Positions 1 to 6,171 of a DNA stretch of 10,077 bases are shown here, piece by piece. Both the position numbers and the translations under genes were made by a program. Each line of letters starts with the position of its first letter. Positions within the stretch are counted from its first letter, which is position 1. The stretch is from G039029935 sp039029935 (lineage in GTDB: Bacteria > Chloroflexota > Anaerolineae > Caldilineales > Caldilineaceae), in assembly GCA_039029935.1 (NCBI GenBank), contig JBCCFC010000410.1, positions 1 through 10,077 of the forward strand. The letters run 5' to 3'. Under the pieces are notes generated by a model. It made no database searches and was not told where the DNA came from. It saw nothing but the letters and a program-made list of their open reading frames with translations.

Positions 1-154
1 CGCAGGTTGGCTGCCTGCGTCACAGATAACCAATCTGTGATACTAACACCAGTATCGCAGGATGGCTACCTGCGTCACAGATAATCAATCTGTGATACTG
101 ACACCAGTATTGCAGTTTGGCTGCCTGCGTCACAGATTGGTTATCTGTGATACT
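1..154. repeat. Tandem 55-bp palindrome-rich repeat, three copies
   Basis: Copies run 1-55, 56-110 and 111-154; the last is incomplete and the array may continue left of the window. Each unit is a string of hairpins. The first is CGCAGG/CCTGCG with a 7-nt loop (1-19, 56-74, decayed at 111-129). The second is TCACAGAT/ATCTGTGA with a 5-nt loop (20-40, 75-95, 130-150). A third, GATACT/AGTATC, spans the unit junction (39-56, and 94-111 with one wobble). Stems are preserved while loops vary. The array ends about 20 bp before the trmI start, so it may lie in that gene's leader. No protein-like sequence is evident. It fits an intergenic palindromic repeat family of unknown function. Confidence 0.9.
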
Positions 155-176
155 AAAGGAAATTTTATATAACATA

Positions 177-1142
177 ATGGCAGAGTATACATCCAATGAT
201 TCCCCCTGGTTTCTCCCACGTGACACACAGACCAGAGAGGGCGACCTGATCCTGTTGTTGACAGCGGATGGTAAACGCTATCTGATGCGTCTAAATCCCA
301 AACGGATTCAGCATACACATCAGGGTATGTATCAACATGTGGGTCTGATAGGACAGTCTTGGGGGTCAACCGTCAAAAGCCAAATGGGACATGAAGCCCT
401 GATTTTAGAACCGTCGCTCAGTGATCTGATGATGCAGTTGCGGCGGGGAACCCAAATTATCTATCCCAAAGATGCGGCCCATGTGGTGCATCGGTTGAGC
501 CTCCGTAGCGGTAGCCGTGTTGTCGAGGCGGGCACGGGGAGTGGAGGATTGACTGTTGCGTTAGCCTGGGCAGTCGCACCACTGGGGCGTGTCTATACCT
601 ATGAAGCACGACCAGAGAACCATAAATTGGCGCGACGAAATCTGGAGCGGGTGGCCTTGCTCCCGTTTGTAGAGATGCATCTCCAAAGTGCCAGAGACGG
701 CTTTAAAGAAACGGATGTGGATGCAGTGGTGCTGGACCTGCGCGAACCTTGGGTACTCCTGCCGCAGGTGCGCACTGTACTGCGTCCAGGTGGTTTTTTT
801 GTTGGACTGTTACCCACGACCAACCAAGTGTGTAAGTTACTGGATGGGTTAGAGCGTCATGGATTTACGGATGTTTCCGTTGAAGAAGTCTTGGTGCGTC
901 CCTATAAACCAGTCCCTGAGCGGTTTCGCCCCGATGATACGATGGCCGCACACACTGCCTTCATTACCTTTGCGCGGTGTATTTCCAGTACGCTTGATCC
1001 TGACCAGTGGCTTGCGAAGGAGCGTCGCCGCTACCGTGCGCGCATTCAAGCACAGCAGGTCATGGCGGAACATGAAGAAAAGCGAAGGCAGCAATTGGCG
1101 GAGGGTGGGAAGAAATATCCAAAGATGCCACTGCCAAGTTAA
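177..1142 (+). CDS. trmI: tRNA (adenine-58-N1)-methyltransferase, TrmI family
   Basis: Predicted SAM-dependent enzyme that methylates N1 of adenine 58 in the tRNA T-loop, acting in the cytoplasm as a homotetramer in characterised relatives. The 321-residue product shows an N-terminal beta-rich part, the family signature QIIYPKDA (93-100), the SAM-binding motif VVEAGTGSGG (115-124), the ribose-binding acidic residue in YTYEARPE (140-147) and DAVVLDLREPW (182-192), matching the usual LDLPDPW-type motif IV. The C-terminal tail is basic and charged (about 280-321), longer than in compact bacterial TrmI proteins. The ATG at 177 was chosen. An in-frame TTG at 117 would place 20 codons inside the 55-bp repeat array, which looks non-coding. 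An AAAGGA at 155-160 is rather far upstream (16 nt), so the ribosome site is weak. Confidence 0.9.
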   Translation: MAEYTSNDSPWFLPRDTQTREGDLILLLTADGKRYLMRLNPKRIQHTHQGMYQHVGLIGQSWGSTVKSQMGHEALILEPSLSDLMMQLRRGTQIIYPKDAAHVVHRLSLRSGSRVVEAGTGSGGLTVALAWAVAPLGRVYTYEARPENHKLARRNLERVALLPFVEMHLQSARDGFKETDVDAVVLDLREPWVLLPQVRTVLRPGGFFVGLLPTTNQVCKLLDGLERHGFTDVSVEEVLVRPYKPVPERFRPDDTMAAHTAFITFARCISSTLDPDQWLAKERRRYRARIQAQQVMAEHEEKRRQQLAEGGKKYPKMPLPS

Positions 1143-1275
1143 CTGCAGAGTTCGCAGAGGGAGCGTAAGCTAGACACCTGATGATGCCCTCCCTAGCACC
1201 CCATCCATGAAGACCAATGATTAATTGATTAATTGGTGAATTGGTGAATTGTTAATGTTGGATAAAGGATCGCAC
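1143..1275. repeat. Intergenic CGCAGAG motifs followed by an 8-bp direct-repeat array
   Basis: Directly after the trmI stop come two CAGAG modules (TGCAGAG, then TTCGCAGAGGG, 1144-1161). Four 8-bp units follow at 1219-1250: GATTAATT twice, then GGTGAATT twice, with a partial fifth unit GTTAATGT. The arrangement resembles a degenerate form of the composite elements seen at 7143-7281 and 8317-8442. No terminator-like GC hairpin with a T-run is visible. Confidence 0.75.
1264..1269 (+). promoter_or_regulatory. Ribosome binding site deciding the PHP gene start
   Basis: AAAGGA sits 6 nt upstream of the ATG at 1276. This favours 1276 over the in-frame TTG at 1249 and ATG at 1255, which would begin within the 8-bp repeat array. 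Confidence 0.65.
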
Positions 1276-2379
1276 ATGCTACACGAATACTTTGGCAATA
1301 TCCATATGCACACAACCTACAGCGATGGTGAGGGATCGTTTGATGATCTGGTGGTAGGGGCGCACAAGGCAAAGCTAGACTTTGTGTATGTGACCGACCA
1401 CAACATTCTGGTCCGTACGCAGGAAGAAGGGTATCGACAGGGTGTGCTAACAATGGTTGGGCAGGAGGTCCATGATGGGACGTTAGCGCTATCCCAGAAT
1501 CATCTGCTCTGCCTTGGCGTGAGCCATGATGTGACACACCATGCCCCTGACACGCAGAGGTTGATCAATGCCGTCGATGAACAGAACGCACTCTCATTTC
1601 TGGCGCATCCTGTTGAAGTCTATACAGACTTTATGCCTAGCCACCACCCTTGGACACGTTGGGATGTGACAGGTTACACAGGTGTCGAGTTGTGGAACTA
1701 TATGTCTGTTTTTCGTGGATTTGCTACGTCAAAACTCAGGGCAATTTATATGGTCTTCATGCCGCATCGCTTTACAACCGGACCACTGCCTGGTATGCTG
1801 CGCAAGTGGGATGAGCTAACACAAACCCGCGCAGTGCCAGCCCTCGGTGGGACGGATGTCCATTCCACAACCTATCATCTAGGACCGCTCTCACGCCGTT
1901 TCTTGCCATATGATCATTGCGCCCGTGCGCTCAATACGCATATCGTTACGGATACGCCCATGCTTGGACCGACTGAAAATAACATTGCCCATGATCATCA
2001 GATTGTACTCGATGCATTGCGCACTGGACACTGCTGGACAGGCTATGACCTTGCTGGCTCTACAGCAGGATTTCGTTTTTCAGCGTGGCAGAGTTCGCTG
2101 AGTGGCATGTCAACGCTGAACGAAACCCCTGACGCCATCATGGGTGATATGCTGGAGATACCCAAGCCCGGTGAAGAAACACGTTTTTTGGTAGAGGCTC
2201 CGGCCAAGGCTGATATTCGGCTGTTGTGCAATGGCAAGGTGGTTGCCCAAGAACTGAATGCATCGCAACTTCATTATGTAACACCGGATGCTGGCGTTTA
2301 TCGTGTTGAAGTGTGGCGACAACGATGGGGTAAGCCGCGTGGGTGGATATTTAGCAATCCGATTTATGTGCGGGGATAG
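1276..2379 (+). CDS. PHP-domain metallohydrolase, CehA/McbA-like
   Basis: Predicted metal-dependent hydrolase of the PHP superfamily; relatives of the CehA/McbA type hydrolyse phosphoesters or carbamate esters, but the substrate cannot be read here. In the 367-residue product the metal ligands are visible: H10 and H12 in GNIHMHTTYSDG, D41-H42 in VTDHN, E64 in GQEV, H76 in NHLLCLG, H111 in AHPVE, and D194/H196 in GGTDVH. GVELWN (136-141) is also typical of the family. The C-terminal third (about 270-367) is an all-beta-like extension ending in GWIFSNPIYV, common in this subgroup. No signal peptide is seen, so it is likely cytoplasmic. It lies between trmI and the LarA-like gene, possibly in one transcript. 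A phosphoesterase role is the safest guess; DNA polymerase proofreading and histidinol-phosphatase roles seem unlikely. Confidence 0.85.
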   Translation: MLHEYFGNIHMHTTYSDGEGSFDDLVVGAHKAKLDFVYVTDHNILVRTQEEGYRQGVLTMVGQEVHDGTLALSQNHLLCLGVSHDVTHHAPDTQRLINAVDEQNALSFLAHPVEVYTDFMPSHHPWTRWDVTGYTGVELWNYMSVFRGFATSKLRAIYMVFMPHRFTTGPLPGMLRKWDELTQTRAVPALGGTDVHSTTYHLGPLSRRFLPYDHCARALNTHIVTDTPMLGPTENNIAHDHQIVLDALRTGHCWTGYDLAGSTAGFRFSAWQSSLSGMSTLNETPDAIMGDMLEIPKPGEETRFLVEAPAKADIRLLCNGKVVAQELNASQLHYVTPDAGVYRVEVWRQRWGKPRGWIFSNPIYVRG

Positions 2380-2430
2380 GGTTGAAGGGTTGAAGGGTTG
2401 AAAAGTTGAAAAGTTGAAGGGTTGAAGGAG
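2379..2430 (+). repeat. 8-bp tandem repeat that contributes the ribosome site of the LarA-like gene
   Basis: Six 8-bp units fill the gap from the last base of the PHP stop codon: GGGTTGAA three times, AAGTTGAA twice, GGGTTGAA once (2379-2426), followed by GGAG. The last unit plus GGAG produces AAGGAG (2425-2430), 4 nt from the ATG at 2435, so the ribosome binding site grows out of the repeat. Confidence 0.9.
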
Positions 2431-2434
2431 TAAT

Positions 2435-3709
2435 ATGAAGATTGAACTTGCGTATGGTCATGATGGGCTGGTGGTTGATTTACCGGAGCAGACGGATGTG
2501 TTGAGAACAACGTTTGTGGCAGGGTTATCAGACGAGGCGGAGGCGCTGCAACAAGCCCTGCGGAATCCCATTCATTCTGCACCATTGGCGGAAAAAGTCA
2601 AGCCAACAGATACGGTCGTTATTGTTCACAGCGACATCACACGCCCGACCCCGAATGACAGAATGTTGCCTGTCATTTTGGCCGAGCTTGAGGCGGCGGG
2701 TGTTCAACGGGCGAATATCACGCTCCTCAATGCGCTGGGGACCCATCGTGCGCAGACAGATGATGAATTGCGCATGATGTTGGGCGACAACATTGTGGAC
2801 AACTACCGCTGTTTGCAACATGATGCGACCGACGACGATACCTTGGTTCCGCTGGGGACAACATCACGCGGCAACCCTGTACGCGTCAATCGCCTACTAT
2901 TAGAATCCGACGTGCGTATCTACACTGGGTTTATCGAACCCCACTTTTTTGCGGGATTTAGCGGTGGCCCCAAAGCGGTACTGCCTGCACTGGCGGGTGC
3001 AGAGAGCGTTCTCAGCAATCACGGTCGTGAGATGATTGCACATCCCAATGCCACCTGGGGGATTACCGAGGGCAACCCCATTTGGTTGGAGATGCGCGAA
3101 GTTGCCTTGATGACAGACCCAACCTTGCTGCTCAACGTGACGCTCAACGCCAAGAAAGAGATCACGGGCGTCTTTGCTGGTGAATTGCTGGCTACTCATG
3201 CTGCGGGCTGTGCCTTTGTCAAGGAAAGCGCAATGGTTCCTGTAGATGCACCGTATGATATTGTGGTGACTACTAACAGCGGTTATCCGCTCGATCAGAA
3301 TCTTTACCAAACGGTGAAGGGCATGAGTGCCGCCCAGCAAATCATCAACCCCGGCGGAACCATCATCATGGCGGCGGCGTGTAATGATGGCTTGCCCGAT
3401 CATGGCCGCTATGCCGATTTACTACGCATGGGTGGTTCGCCTCAAGGGGTGTTGGATTTGTTGGCACAGCCCGGCTTTGGCGAACAGGACCAGTGGCAGG
3501 TGCAGATTCAGGCCATGATTCAGCTTCATGCGGATGTCCATGTGTACAGTGAGGGGTTGAGCGATGCACAGATTACGCAGGCACTATTTACACCCTGTCG
3601 CGACATTGAGGCGACTGTGGCAGCGAAAGTGAGCGCGTTAGGTGCGCAAGCGCGGGTTTGTGTGTTGCCGGAGGGTCCGCAGACGATTGCGTATATTCGG
3701 ACACAATGA
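2435..3709 (+). CDS. LarA-family nickel-pincer enzyme (lactate racemase-like 2-hydroxyacid racemase/epimerase)
   Basis: LarA proteins use a covalently bound nickel-pincer nucleotide to racemise lactate or other 2-hydroxyacids by hydride transfer. The 424-residue product matches the family length and keeps the landmark residues known from Lactobacillus plantarum LarA: D67 and R70 in SDITRPTP, H104 in GTHR, H170 in EPHFFAGFSGGPK, K180 (the cofactor-attachment lysine), H196 in NHG, Q292 and K295 in LYQTVKG, and a candidate W354. This argues for an active enzyme. The substrate is uncertain, because LarA homologues act on several 2-hydroxyacids, so no symbol is given. The cofactor biosynthesis genes larB, larC and larE are not in the window and must lie elsewhere if the protein is functional. 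It sits 55 nt after the PHP gene and 28 nt before the next gene. A D-2-hydroxyacid dehydrogenase at 6172-7119 could use its product. Confidence 0.85.
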   Translation: MKIELAYGHDGLVVDLPEQTDVLRTTFVAGLSDEAEALQQALRNPIHSAPLAEKVKPTDTVVIVHSDITRPTPNDRMLPVILAELEAAGVQRANITLLNALGTHRAQTDDELRMMLGDNIVDNYRCLQHDATDDDTLVPLGTTSRGNPVRVNRLLLESDVRIYTGFIEPHFFAGFSGGPKAVLPALAGAESVLSNHGREMIAHPNATWGITEGNPIWLEMREVALMTDPTLLLNVTLNAKKEITGVFAGELLATHAAGCAFVKESAMVPVDAPYDIVVTTNSGYPLDQNLYQTVKGMSAAQQIINPGGTIIMAAACNDGLPDHGRYADLLRMGGSPQGVLDLLAQPGFGEQDQWQVQIQAMIQLHADVHVYSEGLSDAQITQALFTPCRDIEATVAAKVSALGAQARVCVLPEGPQTIAYIRTQ

Positions 3710-3737
3710 TTGCGAACGATTTGGAGGTTGAGACATC

Positions 3738-4388
3738 ATGAAATCATTTTCAAATTGGATGCAGGAGGAAGTCGAAACAGAATTTGGTCTACGGCAAATC
3801 TATGATTCTCCTCTGATGCAGGAATGGTTAACTGTCATCAACGAAGTATCCACAGAGGATAAACAATCGCTGACAAAGCTCTCTCAAAAACTGCTTCATC
3901 GGGTTTATCGGTGGAATGAAGAAGAACTGAAAGTCTACTTTCTCAGCTTTTTGCTGGATATGGTGGATTTTGATACGGAAGAGTACCGACCCTATCTCGA
4001 ACGAGACTTGTCGGTTGATTATGCCAAGGGCAAAAAGCTTTCGGGCACAATTGATTTCTTTGTGGCACAGGGAACACAGATTCCCAAACAACCCTACTTT
4101 TTTATCCATGAATATAAGAAAGAGCATCATAATTCCAATGACCCATTGGGGCAGTTGTTAGCAGAGATGGTTGCTGCACAGTTTTTGAACAGCAAGGAGC
4201 AACCGCTTTATGGTGCGTACATCGTCGGGCGTTATTGGAGTTTTGTGATTCTAAATGGAAAAGAGTTTTCGGTAAGCCTGTCCTATGATGCGACGAAGGA
4301 AGAAATTTTTGACATTTACAGTATCCTCTGCAATACCAAGCCGATTATCAGCCAGTTGATCCGAGAAAATGATGGGACAGACGAATAA
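3738..4388 (+). CDS. Uncharacterised protein with a PD-(D/E)XK nuclease-like core
   Basis: I do not recognise a characterised family. The 216-residue product begins with a charged helical region (1-75) followed by a pattern typical of the PD-(D/E)XK fold: SGTIDFFVA with D106, PYFFIHEYKKE with E125-x-K127 on a hydrophobic strand, then a helix with Q139 in DPLGQLLAEMVAAQ. After it come LYGAYIVGRYWSFVILNGKEFSVS (157-180), which looks like a beta-hairpin, and a C-terminal helix. There is no signal peptide or membrane segment. GGAGG at 3723-3727 lies 10 nt from the ATG. It is more A+T-rich than its flanking metabolic genes and sits between the LarA-like gene and pyrB, suggesting insertion into an older neighbourhood. 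The nuclease reading comes from motif spacing only; a DNA-related defence or restriction role would be speculation. Confidence 0.65.
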   Translation: MKSFSNWMQEEVETEFGLRQIYDSPLMQEWLTVINEVSTEDKQSLTKLSQKLLHRVYRWNEEELKVYFLSFLLDMVDFDTEEYRPYLERDLSVDYAKGKKLSGTIDFFVAQGTQIPKQPYFFIHEYKKEHHNSNDPLGQLLAEMVAAQFLNSKEQPLYGAYIVGRYWSFVILNGKEFSVSLSYDATKEEIFDIYSILCNTKPIISQLIRENDGTDE

Positions 4389-4419
4389 TTAAAGCAATAG
4401 TACAGACTCAGGATAAGCG

Positions 4420-5397
4420 ATGACAAATACACAAAAAAATGTAGGCACACACGCTGCGGATTATGCGGCGAACGGGTTTTATGGCCAAGATATCATCAGC
4501 GTCAGCCAATTCGACCTGACCAAACTAGAATACATCTTTAACGTTGCCCATGAAATGCGTGTTTTAGTGGAACGCTTTGGTAACGCAGATTTGCTGCATG
4601 GCAAGATTCTCGCAAACCTCTTCTATGAGCCAAGCACACGCACAAGCTCCAGCTTTATGGCGTCCATGATGCGCTTGGGGGGGCAAGTTATCCCCATCAG
4701 CAATGTACAATATAGCTCCGTCACCAAGGGAGAGAGCCTGCCCGACACCGTGCGCACCCTGGAATGCTACTCTGACGTGATTGTCATACGCCATCACGAA
4801 GCTGGTTCTGCCGCCACTGCTGCCCGCTATGCCAGCATCCCTGTAATTAATGCGGGAGACGGTATTGGTGAACACCCGACACAGGCGTTGTTGGATTTGT
4901 TTACGATTGTCGAGTCGCTGAAACAGGTCAATGGGCTGAAAATAGCGATGGTTGGTGATTTAAAGTATGGGCGCACAGTTCACAGCCTGACCAAGCTGTT
5001 GCTCAACTATGATGTCGAGTTTGTGTTTGTCAGCCCTGATAATTTGCGCATGACGCCTGAAGTGTTGTCGATGGTCAAAAAGGCTGGGCAATCGTACACA
5101 GAGTTGGAAGATATCCATGAGGTCATCGGTGATGCGGATGTGCTGTATGTCACGCGTGTACAAAAGGAACGCTTTACCGACTTGGCTGAGTATGATCGCG
5201 TCAAAGACTACTATATTGTAGACCCGGCGTTGATGAGCCAAGCCAAAGAGCAGATGATTGTCATGCATCCACTGCCCCGTGTCAGCGAAATAAGCTACGC
5301 CGTGGATGATGATCCACGGGCAGCTTATTTCCGACAGATGCGCAATGGGTTGTATATTCGGATGGCGTTGTTGGCGGCGGTGTTGGGGAAGGCGTAG
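4420..5397 (+). CDS. pyrB: Aspartate carbamoyltransferase, catalytic subunit
   Basis: Catalyses condensation of carbamoyl phosphate with L-aspartate to carbamoyl aspartate, the first committed step of de novo pyrimidine synthesis. The 325-residue product has the carbamoyl-phosphate loop FYEPSTRTS (68-76), K103 in TKGES (the mobile lysine loop contributed across subunits), R124-H125 in VIRHH, HPTQALLD (152-159), VGDLKYGRTVHSL (178-190, very close to the E. coli enzyme), the aspartate-binding R246 and Q248 in TRVQKERF, and HPLPR (283-287). Ornithine carbamoyltransferase is excluded by the VQKERF motif. The N-terminus is about 15 residues longer than usual; AGGA at 4410-4413 lies 6 nt before the ATG and supports this start. 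No pyrI regulatory subunit follows; the next gene is convergent and only 13 bp away. The coding region holds a large stem-loop at 5287-5331. Confidence 0.95.
   Translation: MTNTQKNVGTHAADYAANGFYGQDIISVSQFDLTKLEYIFNVAHEMRVLVERFGNADLLHGKILANLFYEPSTRTSSSFMASMMRLGGQVIPISNVQYSSVTKGESLPDTVRTLECYSDVIVIRHHEAGSAATAARYASIPVINAGDGIGEHPTQALLDLFTIVESLKQVNGLKIAMVGDLKYGRTVHSLTKLLLNYDVEFVFVSPDNLRMTPEVLSMVKKAGQSYTELEDIHEVIGDADVLYVTRVQKERFTDLAEYDRVKDYYIVDPALMSQAKEQMIVMHPLPRVSEISYAVDDDPRAAYFRQMRNGLYIRMALLAAVLGKA
5287..5331 (+). other. Two-part stem-loop inside pyrB
   Basis: The outer stem is GAAATAAGCT (5287-5296) paired with AGCTTATTTC (5322-5331), 10 bp. After a 3/2-nt interior loop, an inner stem CCGTGGAT (5300-5307) pairs with ATCCACGG (5312-5319), 8 bp, closed by a GATG tetraloop. 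All 18 pairs are Watson-Crick. It falls in codons for residues about 290-304 near the 3' end. No T-run follows, so it is not a canonical terminator. Confidence 0.7.
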
Positions 5398-5410
5398 AGG
5401 ATCAGCCCCT

Positions 5411-5857
5411 TTACTCAACACTCAAGTCCGATAAGGTATAAACAGGTAATCCACTAGGCGGCTTCAATCCTGTATCATTGCTGATGATATATTGACAACC
5501 AGAAAGCAATGCGGTTGCCATATGAATGGCATCCGGTAACTTGTCACCTACTAAGGCGCGGTGTTCTGCGGATTGAATCAAAATTTGTCGTGTGACTGGA
5601 TATACTTCAACAGGACTATCTTGACTAAAAAGTCCCTTGTATAGTTCTTGGTCCGCATGGATGTTATTTGCAATTGGGTATACAAGAGCCTCGGCCAGTG
5701 ATAATTCGCTGGTTATGACAGTCATCTCCTCGTTTTCCATCATTGCAAAAAGGGAGTTAAGTAAAGACTCATATTCCTTGAACCCTTCAATAATGTAGAC
5801 GAATATATTTGTATCATAGTATACTCTTTGACCAATTAGGTCCTCTATCTTTCCCAT
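5411..5857 (-). CDS. PIN-domain ribonuclease toxin, VapC-like
   Basis: Predicted toxin of a type II toxin-antitoxin pair; PIN domains are Mg/Mn-dependent ribonucleases that in VapC proteins cut tRNA or rRNA. The 148-residue product has the acidic residues expected of the fold: D15 in YYDTNIFVYIIEG, E51/E56 in SELSLAEAL, D109 in KLPDAIHMATAL, and D128 in ISNDTGL. Its length is normal and it appears intact. The ATG at 5857-5855 is preceded by AAGGAG 8 nt upstream. It overlaps the end of the upstream antitoxin gene by 13 bp, the tight coupling usual for such modules, and ends 13 bp from the convergent pyrB stop. It is more A+T-rich than pyrB and the dehydrogenase gene, consistent with transfer. 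The target RNA cannot be predicted. Confidence 0.85.
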   Translation of the reverse strand: MGKIEDLIGQRVYYDTNIFVYIIEGFKEYESLLNSLFAMMENEEMTVITSELSLAEALVYPIANNIHADQELYKGLFSQDSPVEVYPVTRQILIQSAEHRALVGDKLPDAIHMATALLSGCQYIISNDTGLKPPSGLPVYTLSDLSVE

Positions 5858-6144
5858 GCGTCGCGCTCCTTGCGCAAAAATGCATCTACAGCAGCCGGGC
5901 TTTCAAAACTACCTGTACCAGCACCCATATAATCTCGAAGGTTTTTTCTAGGCTTTGTAGCAGTCGATTCCTTTTCTGGTGTTTGTGTTCCTAAAGGGAT
6001 GACACTATTCGCTAAAACACTATCATCTATATATATATCAGATGGCTCTAAAAAAGCAAGAATAACTGGTGTTTTATATAAAAATTGAGGTATTTCCGCC
6101 AACTTAATCATCCCATCTTCATACACACCATTAAGTAAAATCAT
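5845..6144 (-). CDS. Putative antitoxin partner of the PIN toxin
   Basis: A 99-residue protein encoded immediately upstream of the PIN gene and overlapping it by 13 bp, so its role as antitoxin rests mainly on position. The N-terminus, GVYEDGMIKLAEIP (6-19), resembles the short beta-rich opening of DUF104/AbrB-type antitoxins (G-x-Y-E-x-G-x-I-x-L). The middle (about 50-75) is polar and probably disordered. The C-terminal segment, FESPAAVDAFLRKERDAWER (80-99), is a charged helix of the kind antitoxins insert into PIN active sites. AAGGAG lies 6 nt before the ATG at 6144. The gene follows the dehydrogenase stop by only 27 bp and may be read through from it, although such modules normally have their own autoregulated promoter. 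None was identified. Confidence 0.7.
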   Translation of the reverse strand: MILLNGVYEDGMIKLAEIPQFLYKTPVILAFLEPSDIYIDDSVLANSVIPLGTQTPEKESTATKPRKNLRDYMGAGTGSFESPAAVDAFLRKERDAWER

Positions 6145-6171
6145 ATTTATCTCCTTAACTCCTTCTATCCC

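Noticed and set aside
1..154. CRISPR array at the left edge.
   Set aside because: Units are contiguous with no unique spacers, and the similarity covers the whole 55-bp period, unlike repeat-spacer structure.
117..176. Upstream in-frame TTG that would add 20 residues to TrmI.
   Set aside because: The added codons come from the third copy of the palindromic repeat and match nothing expected at the TrmI N-terminus; the ATG at 177 gives a family-like protein.
2900..3403. A 167-codon minus-strand open frame opposite the LarA-like gene.
   Set aside because: It lies entirely within a well-conserved gene and has no convincing ribosome site or motif; it is a mirror effect of codon bias.
3738..4388. 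Assigning this gene as the pyrI regulatory subunit because it precedes pyrB.
   Set aside because: It lacks the four-cysteine zinc site and the size and sequence pattern of PyrI, and it has a nuclease-like D…ExK pattern instead.
5287..5331. Rho-independent terminator at the pyrB stem-loop.
   Set aside because: No U-run follows the stem and it is within the coding sequence about 65 bp before the stop codon.
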